Shown one piece after another: positions 8,389 to 16,612 of a DNA stretch of 64,000 nt. The stretch is taken from NCBI RefSeq assembly GCF_028994775.1, contig NZ_JAJQMN010000009.1:124001-188000 (forward strand). The letters are read 5' to 3'. The position numbers and the translations under genes were made by a program. Position 1 is the first letter of the stretch. Each line of letters begins with the position of its first letter. The notes below the pieces were generated by a model, which did not search any database, was not told the DNA's origin, and was given only the letters and a program-made list of their open reading frames with translations. This stretch comes from Promicromonospora iranensis (GTDB lineage Bacteria; Actinomycetota; Actinomycetes; Actinomycetales; Cellulomonadaceae).

Positions 8389-9285
8389 ATGCCTGCACGC
8401 ACACCTGCACCAGCAGCCGGGACGCTGATGCGCGAGCTCGACCACGACTGGGCCGACCTGGTCCGTACGCGGTCGTTCGCGACCGAGATCGAACGTCTTG
8501 CCACGCGGTTCCCGCAGATCGCGGGGCTGCGCACGAGCGAAGCGGTACAGCTCGCTCCTGACGAGGCGGACGAGGTCCTGTACGCGCTCATCGTGGAGCA
8601 CGCGGGCGGCAGCTTCGCCGCCGGCCGTACCGTGCTCCAGTGCATGCTTCCCGCCGTCCGCACCATCGTGCGCCGGTCGCGCCGGCACTACCCGGACGTG
8701 CAGGACCTCGAGCAGGAGGCCGCCGCCGCGATGTGGGACGCGATCACCCACTACGACCTCGAGCGCAGCACCCGGGTCGCGATGCGGCTGCAGGGGCACA
8801 CGCTGACGCGCGTCGTCGGCGACCGGGCTCCGCACGCGCGAGGTGGTCGCGCGAGCCGCGGACCGCGGGTGGCAGAGATCCCCACCGACACGAACACGCT
8901 GGCCGTCCTCGAGCGGCCGTCGACACCCGAGCCGGGTCCGGACGCGGTCTACTCGCTCGCGAGCATGTCGCTCGGCACCACGGGCGAGGTGCTCGACGTC
9001 ATCGCGTGGGGCCTCGACAGAGAGGTCCTGACGCGGGACGAGTCAGCACTTCTGGCGCGGCTGTACGCGCCGGACCCCGATCTCCCGGAGTACGCCGAGC
9101 TCGGCTCGGGTCGCGGGAACTATCAGCGGCGGGTGGCCCACGAGCTGGGCATCTCGCACGCAGCCTTGCGCCAGCGGGCGAGTCGCGCAGTGCGACGGCT
9201 GGCGGAAGCCGTTCAGTCCGGTGGTCTGTCTGGGGGACAGCCGGGCGAACGGGACGGTGAGGGACGAGGACGACCGACAGGCTGA
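8389..9285 (+). CDS. Sigma-factor-like DNA-binding regulator
   Basis: 298 residues with a very strong ribosome binding site (GGAGGGGGG) ahead of the ATG. The central part (residues 85-150) has a sigma region 2-like run (RRHYPDVQDLEQEAAAAMWDAITHYDL). The C-terminal part carries a helix-turn-helix resembling sigma region 4 (YQRRVAHELGISHAALRQRA, about 245-265), preceded by YAELGSGRGN. Overall it looks like a divergent sigma-70-type factor, though core-binding residues cannot be verified by eye. It lies between the divergent T4SS-like operon and the Tad operon and is followed by a perfect hairpin terminator, so it is probably monocistronic. An obvious hypothesis is that it controls one or both machines. 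Confidence 0.65.
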   Translation: MPARTPAPAAGTLMRELDHDWADLVRTRSFATEIERLATRFPQIAGLRTSEAVQLAPDEADEVLYALIVEHAGGSFAAGRTVLQCMLPAVRTIVRRSRRHYPDVQDLEQEAAAAMWDAITHYDLERSTRVAMRLQGHTLTRVVGDRAPHARGGRASRGPRVAEIPTDTNTLAVLERPSTPEPGPDAVYSLASMSLGTTGEVLDVIAWGLDREVLTRDESALLARLYAPDPDLPEYAELGSGRGNYQRRVAHELGISHAALRQRASRAVRRLAEAVQSGGLSGGQPGERDGEGRGRPTG

Positions 9286-9334
9286 GCACTGGGGGGTGCG
9301 TGAAGCCTTGAAGTCTTCCGAAGTCACGTCATCG

Positions 9335-9367
9335 CGAGAGGGCCCCACCGCCAGCGGGGCCCTCTCG
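9335..9367 (+). terminator. Hairpin terminator after the sigma-like gene
   Basis: CGAGAGGGCCCC (9335-9346) pairs perfectly with GGGGCCCTCTCG (9356-9367) around a 9-nt loop. It lies 50 bp after the stop at 9285. There is no T-run, as usual in GC-rich actinobacteria. Confidence 0.7.
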
Positions 9368-9712
9368 GCCTGTCCGGAGCAGGTCTGCCGGGAGCCTAGA
9401 GCGTGGGGGTGCTTCACAGACCCGCCACCACGTCGGACACAAAGTTCACCCCGGTCGGCCTTGGTGCATGCCAGGTCGTGGGGGACCCTCTTCTCATGGC
9501 CTGACCTGCCAAGTCAACACCACGGTTGTGGTTACGAGCCGTCAGCGGCAGATCGTTGCAAGGTCACTCAATATTCAAGTCATCTCCACAACTTTGAAGT
9601 CTTCTTGACCTAGCGGGCACACGGAACGCTGATTAGCGTTCAACCTGCCGGGTCCGCCCGAGTAGTTGAGGATTGCCTGCGGTGACACACGCGTGACACC
9701 CGCAGGAGGCCC
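9368..9712. other. Intergenic stretch before the Tad operon
   Basis: No credible gene. It holds the second copy of an 11-bp direct repeat, TTGAAGTCTTC (copies at 9308-9318 and 9594-9604), and a TTGACC hexamer at 9605-9610 that could be a -35 element for the Tad operon. A good -10 at the right spacing is not clear. Confidence 0.45.
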
Positions 9713-10534
9713 TTGACCAGCACGGGCAGGAGCACGGTGGACACAGGCGCACGAATGGGAACCTCGATGGGTCCCGCACCGGGGGAACCCGAGGCGGACT
9801 CCGCCGACGGGCTCGGAGGAGACGGCACGGTGAGCAGTAGCACGAAGGTCGCGAACCAGGACCAGCAGGCCCGGCCCGCGACGAATGTCCAGCGACCCGC
9901 ACCCCCCGGGCCGCTCAAACCGACGCGCGCCCGTCGGCGGCCGGCACTCATCGCCCTGGGCCTCGCCCTCGTGGCCCTGAGCGTGCTCGCGTCCGTGTAC
10001 CTGGTCACCTCGCTCGGGCAGACCTACCAGGTGCTCGCGATCAAGGGCAACATCGCACGCGGCGCGGAGATCACACCGGCGAACATCGGTGTCGTCGAGC
10101 TGCCCACCGGGCCGACCCTGCTCAAGCCGATCCCGGCCGATGACTTCGACAAGGTGGTTGGCACGGGCATGGTCGCCACGGCCGACCTCAAGAACGGTCA
10201 GCTGCTGACGGGCGACAGCTTCACCGAGGAGCTCCAGCCCGCCGCCGGACGGTCCATCGTCGGCATCGCGCTCGCACCCAACCAGATGCCCGGCTCCGAA
10301 GGTCTGAAGGCCGGCGACGCCGTACGCGTCATCGAGACACCGGCGACCGGCGGTGAACCGCCCGCCGAGGCACCGCTCGCCATCGCCGCCACCGTGATGG
10401 GCAGCAACCCGTCGCCCCTCGGCGACCAGATGATCATCGACGTCGAGGTGCCCTCGTCGAACGCGGCGGCGCTCGCGGCTCGAGCAGCGACCGGCCGTGT
10501 GGCCCTCGTGATCGACGCCGTCAGGGCTGGGTGA
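9713..10534 (+). CDS. SAF-domain protein, CpaB/RcpC-like
   Basis: Up to 273 residues. The start is uncertain: TTG at 9713 follows AGGAGG with only 3 nt spacing, GTG at 9737 follows AGGAG, and ATG at 9755 has no clear site. A long disordered N-terminus is followed by one membrane helix (about residues 83-103). A SAF domain (about 108-175, with IARGAEITPANIGVVELP) and a second domain with LKAGDAVRVIETP follow. CpaB/RcpC proteins help assemble Flp/Tad pili at the envelope. It overlaps the next gene by GTGA and heads the pilus operon. Confidence 0.8.
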   Translation: MTSTGRSTVDTGARMGTSMGPAPGEPEADSADGLGGDGTVSSSTKVANQDQQARPATNVQRPAPPGPLKPTRARRRPALIALGLALVALSVLASVYLVTSLGQTYQVLAIKGNIARGAEITPANIGVVELPTGPTLLKPIPADDFDKVVGTGMVATADLKNGQLLTGDSFTEELQPAAGRSIVGIALAPNQMPGSEGLKAGDAVRVIETPATGGEPPAEAPLAIAATVMGSNPSPLGDQMIIDVEVPSSNAAALAARAATGRVALVIDAVRAG

Positions 10535-11442
10535 TCCGCGTGGCTCTCGTCGCCCTCGCCAACGCGAAGGGCTCGCCGGGAACGACGACGGCGGCCCTCG
10601 TGCTGGCGCTCCAGTGGCCTCGGCCGGTGCTCCTCGTCGAGGCCGACCTCGCCGGGTCGTCGATCCTCGCCGGCTACTTCCGTGGTCAGCTGCCGCACGA
10701 CCGCGGCCTGCAGCCGCTCGCGATCGCGCACTCACACGGCGACCTCGAAGCGTCGTTCTGGGGGCAGACCATCCCGCTCGTTCGAAACGATCCGGACAAG
10801 AAGCTGCTGCCGGGCATCGTCAGCCCCCACACCGCGCCCGCCGTCGCGAACCTCTGGGGGCCGCTCGCCAACCAGCTGGTCGCGCTGGAGCGCGGTGGCA
10901 TCGACGTCCTGGTCGACCTCGGGCGGCTCGGCACCGGCGGTGTCGTCCGCGAGGACCGCGAGCCGCTCGTCCGGCTCGCGGACCAGGTGCTGATCACCAC
11001 CGGCTCGCGCCTGCCCGACATCGCGGTGACGCGGGAGCTGGTCAAGTCCCGCACCTCGGTGGTCGACGCCGCGGCGCGCGAGCTCACCAACCTCACCGCC
11101 CTCACCGTCGGGCCCGGCCGGCCGTACGACGCGGGCGAGATCGCGCGGACGCTCGGCCTCGGGACAGTGGGATCGCTGGCCTGGGACCCGGTGAATGCCG
11201 AGGTGCTGTCCGTGGGCTCGCCCGCGGGGCGCCGGTACTCGACGTCGCCGCTCGTCCGGTCGGCCGGACCGGTGATCTCGCGCATCCAGGACCGCACCGA
11301 GAAGCGGCGCGCCCGGTTCGCCACCGGCCCGCGCGACGGGGGCAGCGGGTCCGGCCCGCACCGTCCGCCCGAGTACGCCGACGGCGGCTCGCGGGCCGCG
11401 CAGGCGGCCGGTCAGCGGCGTGACGGCGGGGGGCGCGCATGA
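10531..11442 (+). CDS. TadZ/CpaE-like ParA-type protein
   Basis: 303 residues, GTG start overlapping the SAF gene stop. The N-terminus reads VALANAKGSPGTTT, the position of the deviant Walker A of MinD/ParA ATPases, followed by LLVEADLAGSS (Walker A'-like) and IDVLVDLGRLGTGG (Walker B region). TadZ/CpaE proteins localise Tad pilus assembly. The signature lysine in the GK[ST] position is a Thr here (residue 18), although the deviant lysine K13 is kept, so nucleotide hydrolysis may be lost; atypical P-loops are known in TadZ proteins. The C-terminal 50 residues are Arg/Gly-rich and disordered. It overlaps cpaF by ATGA. Confidence 0.75.
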   Translation: MIRVALVALANAKGSPGTTTAALVLALQWPRPVLLVEADLAGSSILAGYFRGQLPHDRGLQPLAIAHSHGDLEASFWGQTIPLVRNDPDKKLLPGIVSPHTAPAVANLWGPLANQLVALERGGIDVLVDLGRLGTGGVVREDREPLVRLADQVLITTGSRLPDIAVTRELVKSRTSVVDAAARELTNLTALTVGPGRPYDAGEIARTLGLGTVGSLAWDPVNAEVLSVGSPAGRRYSTSPLVRSAGPVISRIQDRTEKRRARFATGPRDGGSGSGPHRPPEYADGGSRAAQAAGQRRDGGGRA

Positions 11443-13067
11443 GCACGCCCGAGTTCCCCGACCTCTCCTCGCTGCCGATCTTCCACGAGACGGACGACAA
11501 GGCCTCCGTGCCGCCGCGACGCACCCGCGCCGGCGAGGCCGGCACCGGGCCGGACCAGCGCAACGCCCCGCCGCTGTACCGGACCCCACCCGTGGAGCAG
11601 GCCGGCGGCGTTCGCACCACCGGTGCTCCGACGACGAACGGCGGTGCACCGCACTCCGGCAACGGCACCTCACCGTGGGTCGGGGCGGTCGCCCGTGCGG
11701 GCCGGGAGTACCACGGTCAGCCCGGGAACCCGCGCCTGCGCGACTCCGAGTTCTGGCGTCAGGTCAACAGCCTGCGCGGCGAGGTCTCGGCACGGCTGAC
11801 GACGGCGCTCGCGACACGCGAGCTGGACGAGGAGCAGCGCGAGGCGCTGGGCCAGGAGCTCATCCAGCAGGTGGTGCGCGACCACAACGACGCCCTGCTC
11901 TCCGGCGGACAGCGGAACTGGACGCCGGAGTACCAGGTCGAGGTGACGCGTGCGCTGTTCGACGCGCTGTTCCGCCTCGGCCGGCTGCAGCCGCTCATCG
12001 ACACGCCGGACGTCGAGAACATCGAGATCACGGGTACGGCGCCCGTGCTCATGCTGATGGGCGACGGCCGCCGCACGTATGCGGAGCCGATCGCCGACTC
12101 GGACGCCGAGCTCATCGACTTCCTGCAGTTCCTCGCGGCGCGTGACCCCGCGAACGAGCGGTCGTTCACGCGCGCCAACCCGTTCCTCAACCTGGACCTG
12201 CCCGGTCGCGTGCGGCTCGCCGCCGTCGGCTGGGTGGTGCCGTGGCCGCGCGTGACCATCCGACTGCAGCGGCTGCAGTCGGTGGACCTGGAGCTGCTGC
12301 GCCGGAACAACACCATCGACATGGTCCTGGTCGAGTTCCTGAACGCCGCGGTACGGGCGCGCAAGTCCATCGTCGTCTCCGGACAGGGCCAGGGCAGCGG
12401 GAAGACCACGTTGCTGCGGGCACTCTGTGCCGGCCTCGATCCGTGGGAGTCCATCGCCACCATCGAGACCGACTACGAGCTCTACCTGCACCTCGAGCCC
12501 GAGAAGCACAAGCGGGTGGTCGCCCTGCGCACGCGCGAGGGCTCCGGCGAGATGAACACGTCGGGCCGCCGCGTGGGCGAGATCAACACGAACGTCAACG
12601 TGTACGAGTCGCTGCGGCACAACATCTCCCGCGTCATCGTGGGCGAGGTGCGCGGGCCCGAGATCGTGTCCATGTTCCAGGCGATGCAGATGGGCAACGG
12701 CTCGCTGTCGACGGTGCACGCCGACGGTGCGCGCGATGTCGTCGAACGTCTGGTCGGCATGGCCGTGCAGGACTCCACGCTCTCCGAGACGTACGCGTAC
12801 CGACAGGTGGCGCAGTCGGTCGACCTCATCGTCTTCCTCCGGGTCGACTCCGGTGCCGACGGTCGTCGGCACCGGTACGTCTCGGAGGTGATCGAGGTGA
12901 CTCGCGGCGAGGCCGGCAACCCGGTGGCGATCACCGACGTCTTCGAGCCCGGGCCGGACGGTCGCGCGGTGCCGAAGACGACCCCTTCGTTCCTCGCCGA
13001 CCTGGAGGCCGAGGGCTTCGACGCGAGCCTCCTGAACTACCGGGAAGGGCTCTGGGGGAACGCATGA
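11439..13067 (+). CDS. cpaF: CpaF/TadA secretion ATPase of the Tad pilus
   Basis: 542 residues. After a disordered N-terminus of about 100 residues comes the type II/IV secretion ATPase fold. It has Walker A GQGQGSGKTT at about residues 313-322, Walker B with VIVGEVRGPEI at about 400-410, and the His-box region STVHADGARDVVERL at about 425-440. CpaF hexamers power polymerisation of Flp pilins at the cytoplasmic face of the membrane, together with TadB and TadC encoded immediately downstream. The ATG overlaps the TadZ-like stop, and its own stop overlaps the tadB start (both ATGA). All catalytic motifs look intact. Confidence 0.95.
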   Translation: MSTPEFPDLSSLPIFHETDDKASVPPRRTRAGEAGTGPDQRNAPPLYRTPPVEQAGGVRTTGAPTTNGGAPHSGNGTSPWVGAVARAGREYHGQPGNPRLRDSEFWRQVNSLRGEVSARLTTALATRELDEEQREALGQELIQQVVRDHNDALLSGGQRNWTPEYQVEVTRALFDALFRLGRLQPLIDTPDVENIEITGTAPVLMLMGDGRRTYAEPIADSDAELIDFLQFLAARDPANERSFTRANPFLNLDLPGRVRLAAVGWVVPWPRVTIRLQRLQSVDLELLRRNNTIDMVLVEFLNAAVRARKSIVVSGQGQGSGKTTLLRALCAGLDPWESIATIETDYELYLHLEPEKHKRVVALRTREGSGEMNTSGRRVGEINTNVNVYESLRHNISRVIVGEVRGPEIVSMFQAMQMGNGSLSTVHADGARDVVERLVGMAVQDSTLSETYAYRQVAQSVDLIVFLRVDSGADGRRHRYVSEVIEVTRGEAGNPVAITDVFEPGPDGRAVPKTTPSFLADLEAEGFDASLLNYREGLWGNA

Positions 13068-13942
13068 CCACGCTCATCGCCGTGCTGGCCGGCCTGGGCC
13101 TGGGCCTCGGGCTGTGGTTCGTCGTCGTCGGCGCGCAGAAGTTCGAGGCGACGCCCAAGCCCGCCCGCACCACGCCGCCCTTCCACGGGCTGCTCCGGCT
13201 CTTCGGCCTGACCAAGGGCGGACCGCTCTACCCGCAGCGCAAGATACTGGGGGTCGGCGCGGCGGTGGGACTCGCGGTCGGGATGGTGACCGGCTGGTGG
13301 TCGCTGGTGCTCATCGTGCCCGTGCTGATCGTCGGCCTGCCGGCGCTGTTCCGGACCACCACGCAGTCCAACGAGGTGGAGAAGCTCACCGACCTGACCG
13401 CCTGGGTGCGGTCGCTGATCGGCGTGCTTTCGGGGGGTGCCGTCGGGCTCGAACAGGCGATCGCGGCCACCCTGCACAGCGCTGCGCCGTCGATCCGGCC
13501 GTCGCTCGCCCGGCTCGTGGCGCGCCTGGAGGCGCGCCAGCCCATCAAGCCGGCGCTCTACCGGTGGGCGGACGAGATGGACGACTACTCCGCGGACATG
13601 ATCGCGTCGGCGATGATCCTGGAGTCCGACAACCGCACGGGCGCCGTGGCCCCCGCGCTCCGGCAGCTCGCCGAGTCCCTGTCCGCGCAGGCGAAGGCAC
13701 GCCGCGAGATCGAGACCGAGCGCTCCACCGGCCGCGCGACGGTGCGCTGGGTGACGATCGTGACGCTCGTGGTGCTGGCCGCCACCGCGATGTCCGGGTA
13801 TCTCAGCGGGTACGACTCCCCGCTGGGTCAGGTGGTAGCGGTCATCCTGTTCTGCGCCTACGTCGTCTGCCTGTTGTGGATGCGCAAGATCAGCCTCGGG
13901 CAGCCGATCCCGCGGTTCCTTCCCGACGAGCGGGAGGCCTGA
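13064..13942 (+). CDS. tadB: TadB-like type II secretion F platform protein
   Basis: 292 residues from the ATG at 13064, which overlaps the cpaF stop. Two N-terminal hydrophobic segments (about 1-25 and 60-100) are followed by the GspF-type domain (KLTDLTAWVRSLIGVLSGGAVGLEQAI, about residues 104-130) and two C-terminal membrane helices (about 225-245 and 255-275). TadB and TadC form the inner-membrane platform on which the CpaF ATPase acts. The product is full length, in the canonical gene order, one base ahead of tadC. Confidence 0.9.
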   Translation: MTTLIAVLAGLGLGLGLWFVVVGAQKFEATPKPARTTPPFHGLLRLFGLTKGGPLYPQRKILGVGAAVGLAVGMVTGWWSLVLIVPVLIVGLPALFRTTTQSNEVEKLTDLTAWVRSLIGVLSGGAVGLEQAIAATLHSAAPSIRPSLARLVARLEARQPIKPALYRWADEMDDYSADMIASAMILESDNRTGAVAPALRQLAESLSAQAKARREIETERSTGRATVRWVTIVTLVVLAATAMSGYLSGYDSPLGQVVAVILFCAYVVCLLWMRKISLGQPIPRFLPDEREA

Positions 13943-13943
13943 C

Positions 13944-14864
13944 ATGTGGCCATGGGCAGTGACGACCGGCCTGGTCGCCGGGCTCGGTCTGTTCCTCGTC
14001 GTGCGCGAGCTGCTGCCGTCGACGCCGCGGCTCCAGTCCGCGCTGGACCGCCTGAGCGGTGACGACAAGGTGGAGCCCATCACCGTGTCCGACGGCGGTG
14101 AGCTGACCGCCACCCAGCGGTACACCCAGGTGTTCGGGGCGTGGGCGCAGCGCCGGCTGCCCGTGTCGGTGCTCGGCCGGGGCGGTCCCACCCGTGCGGA
14201 CCTCGACCTCATCGGCAAGACCGCCACCGACCACTACGGCGAGAAGGCGCTCGGCGCGGTCATCGCGCTGGTCGCGGTGCCGTTCCTCGGGCTGTGCGTG
14301 GGGCTGCTGAACCTCGGCATGCCGGTGTCGGTGCCGCTGGGGGTCGCGCTCGTCCTCGCGCTCGGCGCCTGGTTCCTGCCCGACCTCGATGCGCGGGCCA
14401 AGGCGAAGCGCGCCCGGCAGGAGTTCTCCCGGGCCGTGTCGACGTACCTTGAGCTGCTCGCCATCGAGCGCATCTCGGGCGCCGGGGCCACCCAGGCGAC
14501 GTTCGCCGCTGCACAGGTGGCCGGGTCGTGGCCGTTCCGGCGCATCGCCGCGGCGCTCGAACGGAGCCGGTGGGAGGGGCAGGCGCCCTGGGTGGCGCTG
14601 CGGGAGCTCGGCGAAGAGGTGCAGGTGGACGCGCTCGGCGAGGTCGCCTCCATCGTGGAGCTCGCCGGCACGCAGGGTTCGGCGATCCACGACCAGCTGC
14701 AGTCCAAGGCGGCTGCGATGCGTGACGCCCAGCTCGACGTCGAGCAGCAGCTCGCGCATGACGCGACCGTGCGCATGACCGTTCCGGGCACGATGACCGT
14801 CTTCGTGTACTTTCTGATGCTTATTTTCCCGATCGGGGTCACTATGTTTCAGACAGCACCCTGA
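13944..14864 (+). CDS. tadC: TadC-like type II secretion F platform protein
   Basis: 306 residues. There is an N-terminal helix (about 4-22), two hydrophobic segments around residues 95-150, a cytoplasmic GspF-like domain (ARQEFSRAVSTYLELLAIERISGAGATQA, about 155-185) and a C-terminal helix ending MTVFVYFLMLIFPIGVTMFQTAP. It partners TadB as the membrane platform of the Tad pilus. It starts immediately after tadB and precedes the pilin gene by 25 nt, where a GGAGG inside a CCTCCGGAGG palindrome provides the pilin ribosome binding site. Confidence 0.88.
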   Translation: MWPWAVTTGLVAGLGLFLVVRELLPSTPRLQSALDRLSGDDKVEPITVSDGGELTATQRYTQVFGAWAQRRLPVSVLGRGGPTRADLDLIGKTATDHYGEKALGAVIALVAVPFLGLCVGLLNLGMPVSVPLGVALVLALGAWFLPDLDARAKAKRARQEFSRAVSTYLELLAIERISGAGATQATFAAAQVAGSWPFRRIAAALERSRWEGQAPWVALRELGEEVQVDALGEVASIVELAGTQGSAIHDQLQSKAAAMRDAQLDVEQQLAHDATVRMTVPGTMTVFVYFLMLIFPIGVTMFQTAP

Positions 14865-14889
14865 GACGACCTCCTCCGGAGGCACTCGG

Positions 14890-15249
14890 ATGTCACACGA
14901 GCGGCCTCTTACCCATTTGTTGAAGTCGACAGCACCCCCAGGAGTCAACATGAACCAGCACCTGAGCCAGGGCCGGTCGGTGGCGTCGCGCGCTGCCGCA
15001 CGGGCTTCTTTGCGCGCGGCTGCGGCGCGTGGTCGCGTCGACGCCCTGAACACCCGCTTCGCCGAGCGGTCGGCCGAGCTCCGCCGTCGGCTGGCCGCCG
15101 GCCGTGCGGGCGAACCCGAGGACGCAGGCCTCGAGTCCATCGAGGTGGTCGTGCTGTCCGTCGTCGGTCTCGGCATCGCGATCGCGCTCGGCGCGGCGAT
15201 CAAGGGTCTGGTCGACCGCTACATGGCACAGCTCGGTGGCGGTGGATAG
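14890..15249 (+). CDS. Flp-type prepilin with an unusually long leader
   Basis: 119 residues from ATG 14890 (GGAGG, 7-nt spacing). A second in-frame ATG at 14950 also has a site (AGGAG, 5-nt spacing) and gives 99 residues. The C-terminal part reads AGLESIEVVVLSVVGLG: a Gly, then Leu at +1 and Glu at +5, then a hydrophobic helix, which is the prepilin peptidase signature. Cleavage after G80 would release a mature peptide of only 39 residues ending in GGGG. The leader of 60-80 residues is basic and Ala/Arg-rich (RAAARASLRAAAARGR), far longer than usual Flp leaders. The position between tadC and the TadE-like genes supports its being the major pilin. Confidence 0.75.
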   Translation: MSHERPLTHLLKSTAPPGVNMNQHLSQGRSVASRAAARASLRAAAARGRVDALNTRFAERSAELRRRLAAGRAGEPEDAGLESIEVVVLSVVGLGIAIALGAAIKGLVDRYMAQLGGGG

Positions 15250-15252
15250 CGC

Positions 15253-15633
15253 ATGGACGAACGCGGTGCCGCCTCCATCCAGACCGTTCTGACGTATCCG
15301 ATAGTCCTGATGCTGATCTTCGCGATGGTGCAGGGCATGCTCTACTTCCACGCACAGAACACCGCGCAGTCAGTGGCCAACGGGGCCGTCCAGGCCGCGC
15401 GCGTCGAGGGTGGCAGCGTCGACTCGGGGTATGCGGAGGCGGCCGCGCGCCTTGCTCGTGGGGGCGACGCGTTCGCCACGGTCGACGTGTCCGTGACACG
15501 CGGGGAAGAGATGGCCACCGCGCGTGTGGTGGGGCTGGCGCCGTCGATCGTGCCGGGGTTCCGCGGCCTGCGGATCGAACAGTCGGCCACCGGGCCGGTG
15601 GAGCGGTTCACCTCCGGAGCCGTGGGCCCATGA
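15253..15633 (+). CDS. TadE-like pseudopilin 1
   Basis: 126 residues. The N-terminus MDERGAASIQTVLTYPIVL is the TadE pattern: a short charged leader ending in RG, then a membrane helix with Pro. The position equivalent to the prepilin +5 Glu is Gln. After the helix come AQNTAQSVANGAVQAARVEGG, typical of TadE/TadG, and a small beta-rich domain. TadE-like minor pilins act in pilus initiation at the outer membrane face. It lies 3 nt after the pilin gene and overlaps the next TadE-like gene by ATGA. Confidence 0.82.
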   Translation: MDERGAASIQTVLTYPIVLMLIFAMVQGMLYFHAQNTAQSVANGAVQAARVEGGSVDSGYAEAAARLARGGDAFATVDVSVTRGEEMATARVVGLAPSIVPGFRGLRIEQSATGPVERFTSGAVGP

Positions 15634-16121
15634 CCAGCGGTCGCCGTGGAGTGGCCAGGTATCTGCTGTCCGGACGATTCCCGGTCCGGCGGCAGACGCG
15701 TGGCCGTTCGGAACGCGGCAATGTCGCCATCAACACCGCCGTCGTGTTTCCGATGCTGCTGCTCATCGGGCTGCTGCTCGTGATGGCGGGGCGGCTGGTG
15801 CTGGCCGAGGGCGTGGTGCAGTCGGCGGCGAACGAGGCGGCGCGGGCGGCGTCGATCAGCCGGACGGCGGCCGTGGCCGGCGCCCAGGCGACGTCGACCG
15901 CGACATCGACCCTGACGAACTCCGGGGTGCGTTGTGCGTCGACGTCGGTCATGCCGGCGACCGACGCGTTCGACCTGCCGCTCGGGACGGTCGGGACGAT
16001 CACCGTGCGTGTCGAGTGCGTGGTCCCGCTGCGCGATCTCGGCCTGCCGGGCGCGCCCGGCTCGCGGACCATCAGTGCGACCGGCACGTCCGTGCTGGAC
16101 GCCTACCGGGGGCGGTCATGA
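15630..16121 (+). CDS. TadE-like pseudopilin 2
   Basis: 163 residues. A basic leader of about 35 residues ends in SERG, followed by NVAINTAVVFPMLLLIGLLL, the membrane helix, and EGVVQSAANEAARAASISRTA, the conserved helix after the TM in TadE proteins. The +5 position is Asn, not Glu. The extracellular domain has two cysteines (GVRCAS and VRVECVVP) that may form a disulfide. It overlaps both neighbouring pseudopilin genes by ATGA, so the three are translated together. Confidence 0.82.
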   Translation: MTSGRRGVARYLLSGRFPVRRQTRGRSERGNVAINTAVVFPMLLLIGLLLVMAGRLVLAEGVVQSAANEAARAASISRTAAVAGAQATSTATSTLTNSGVRCASTSVMPATDAFDLPLGTVGTITVRVECVVPLRDLGLPGAPGSRTISATGTSVLDAYRGRS

Positions 16122-16612
16122 TCAGGGGGGTCGGGCAGATGTGGGTGCGGCGTGTGCGGACGGCGGGTGCTCCGGGGACTGTTCCGGGGACTGCTCGCAG
16201 GACGAGGGAGCGGGGCGAGGTCAACATCCTCGCGGCGGGTATGGTGCCCGCGCTGATCATCGCCATCGGCCTGGTGGTCGACGGCGGCGGCCGGCTGCAC
16301 GCCGAGGACGAGGCCGAGTACGCCGCTGAACAGGCGGCACGTGCCGCGGCGCAGCAGATCCGGATCGACCGCGCCCAGATGGGGCTGCCGCCGGAGATCG
16401 ACCCCGCACGCGCGACGCAGGCGGCCGCCGACACCCTCGCGGCGCTGGACGTGCAGGGCGGCGTGACCGCCGTCAACGGTGCCACTGTCAACGTGGGCAC
16501 CCAGGTCACCTACGAGACCACGTTCCTCACGTTGATCGGAATCAGCTCGCTCAGTGTCACGGCCGACGCCGAGGCGCGGGCCGTCCGCGGGATAGGACAG
16601 GAGGAGCCCTGA
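16118..16612 (+). CDS. TadE/TadG-like pseudopilin 3
   Basis: 164 residues from the ATG at 16118 overlapping the previous stop. The leader of about 33 residues is basic and ends in RERG, followed by EVNILAAGMVPALIIAIGLVVDGG and then AEDEAEYAAEQAARAAAQQI, the TadG-type N-terminus with an Asp-Gly-Gly after the helix. The +5 residue after Gly is Leu. The C-terminal domain (about 90 residues) is small; classical TadG proteins carry a von Willebrand A domain, absent here. Its stop overlaps the next gene's ATG by one base (TGATG). Confidence 0.78.
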   Translation: MIRGVGQMWVRRVRTAGAPGTVPGTARRTRERGEVNILAAGMVPALIIAIGLVVDGGGRLHAEDEAEYAAEQAARAAAQQIRIDRAQMGLPPEIDPARATQAAADTLAALDVQGGVTAVNGATVNVGTQVTYETTFLTLIGISSLSVTADAEARAVRGIGQEEP

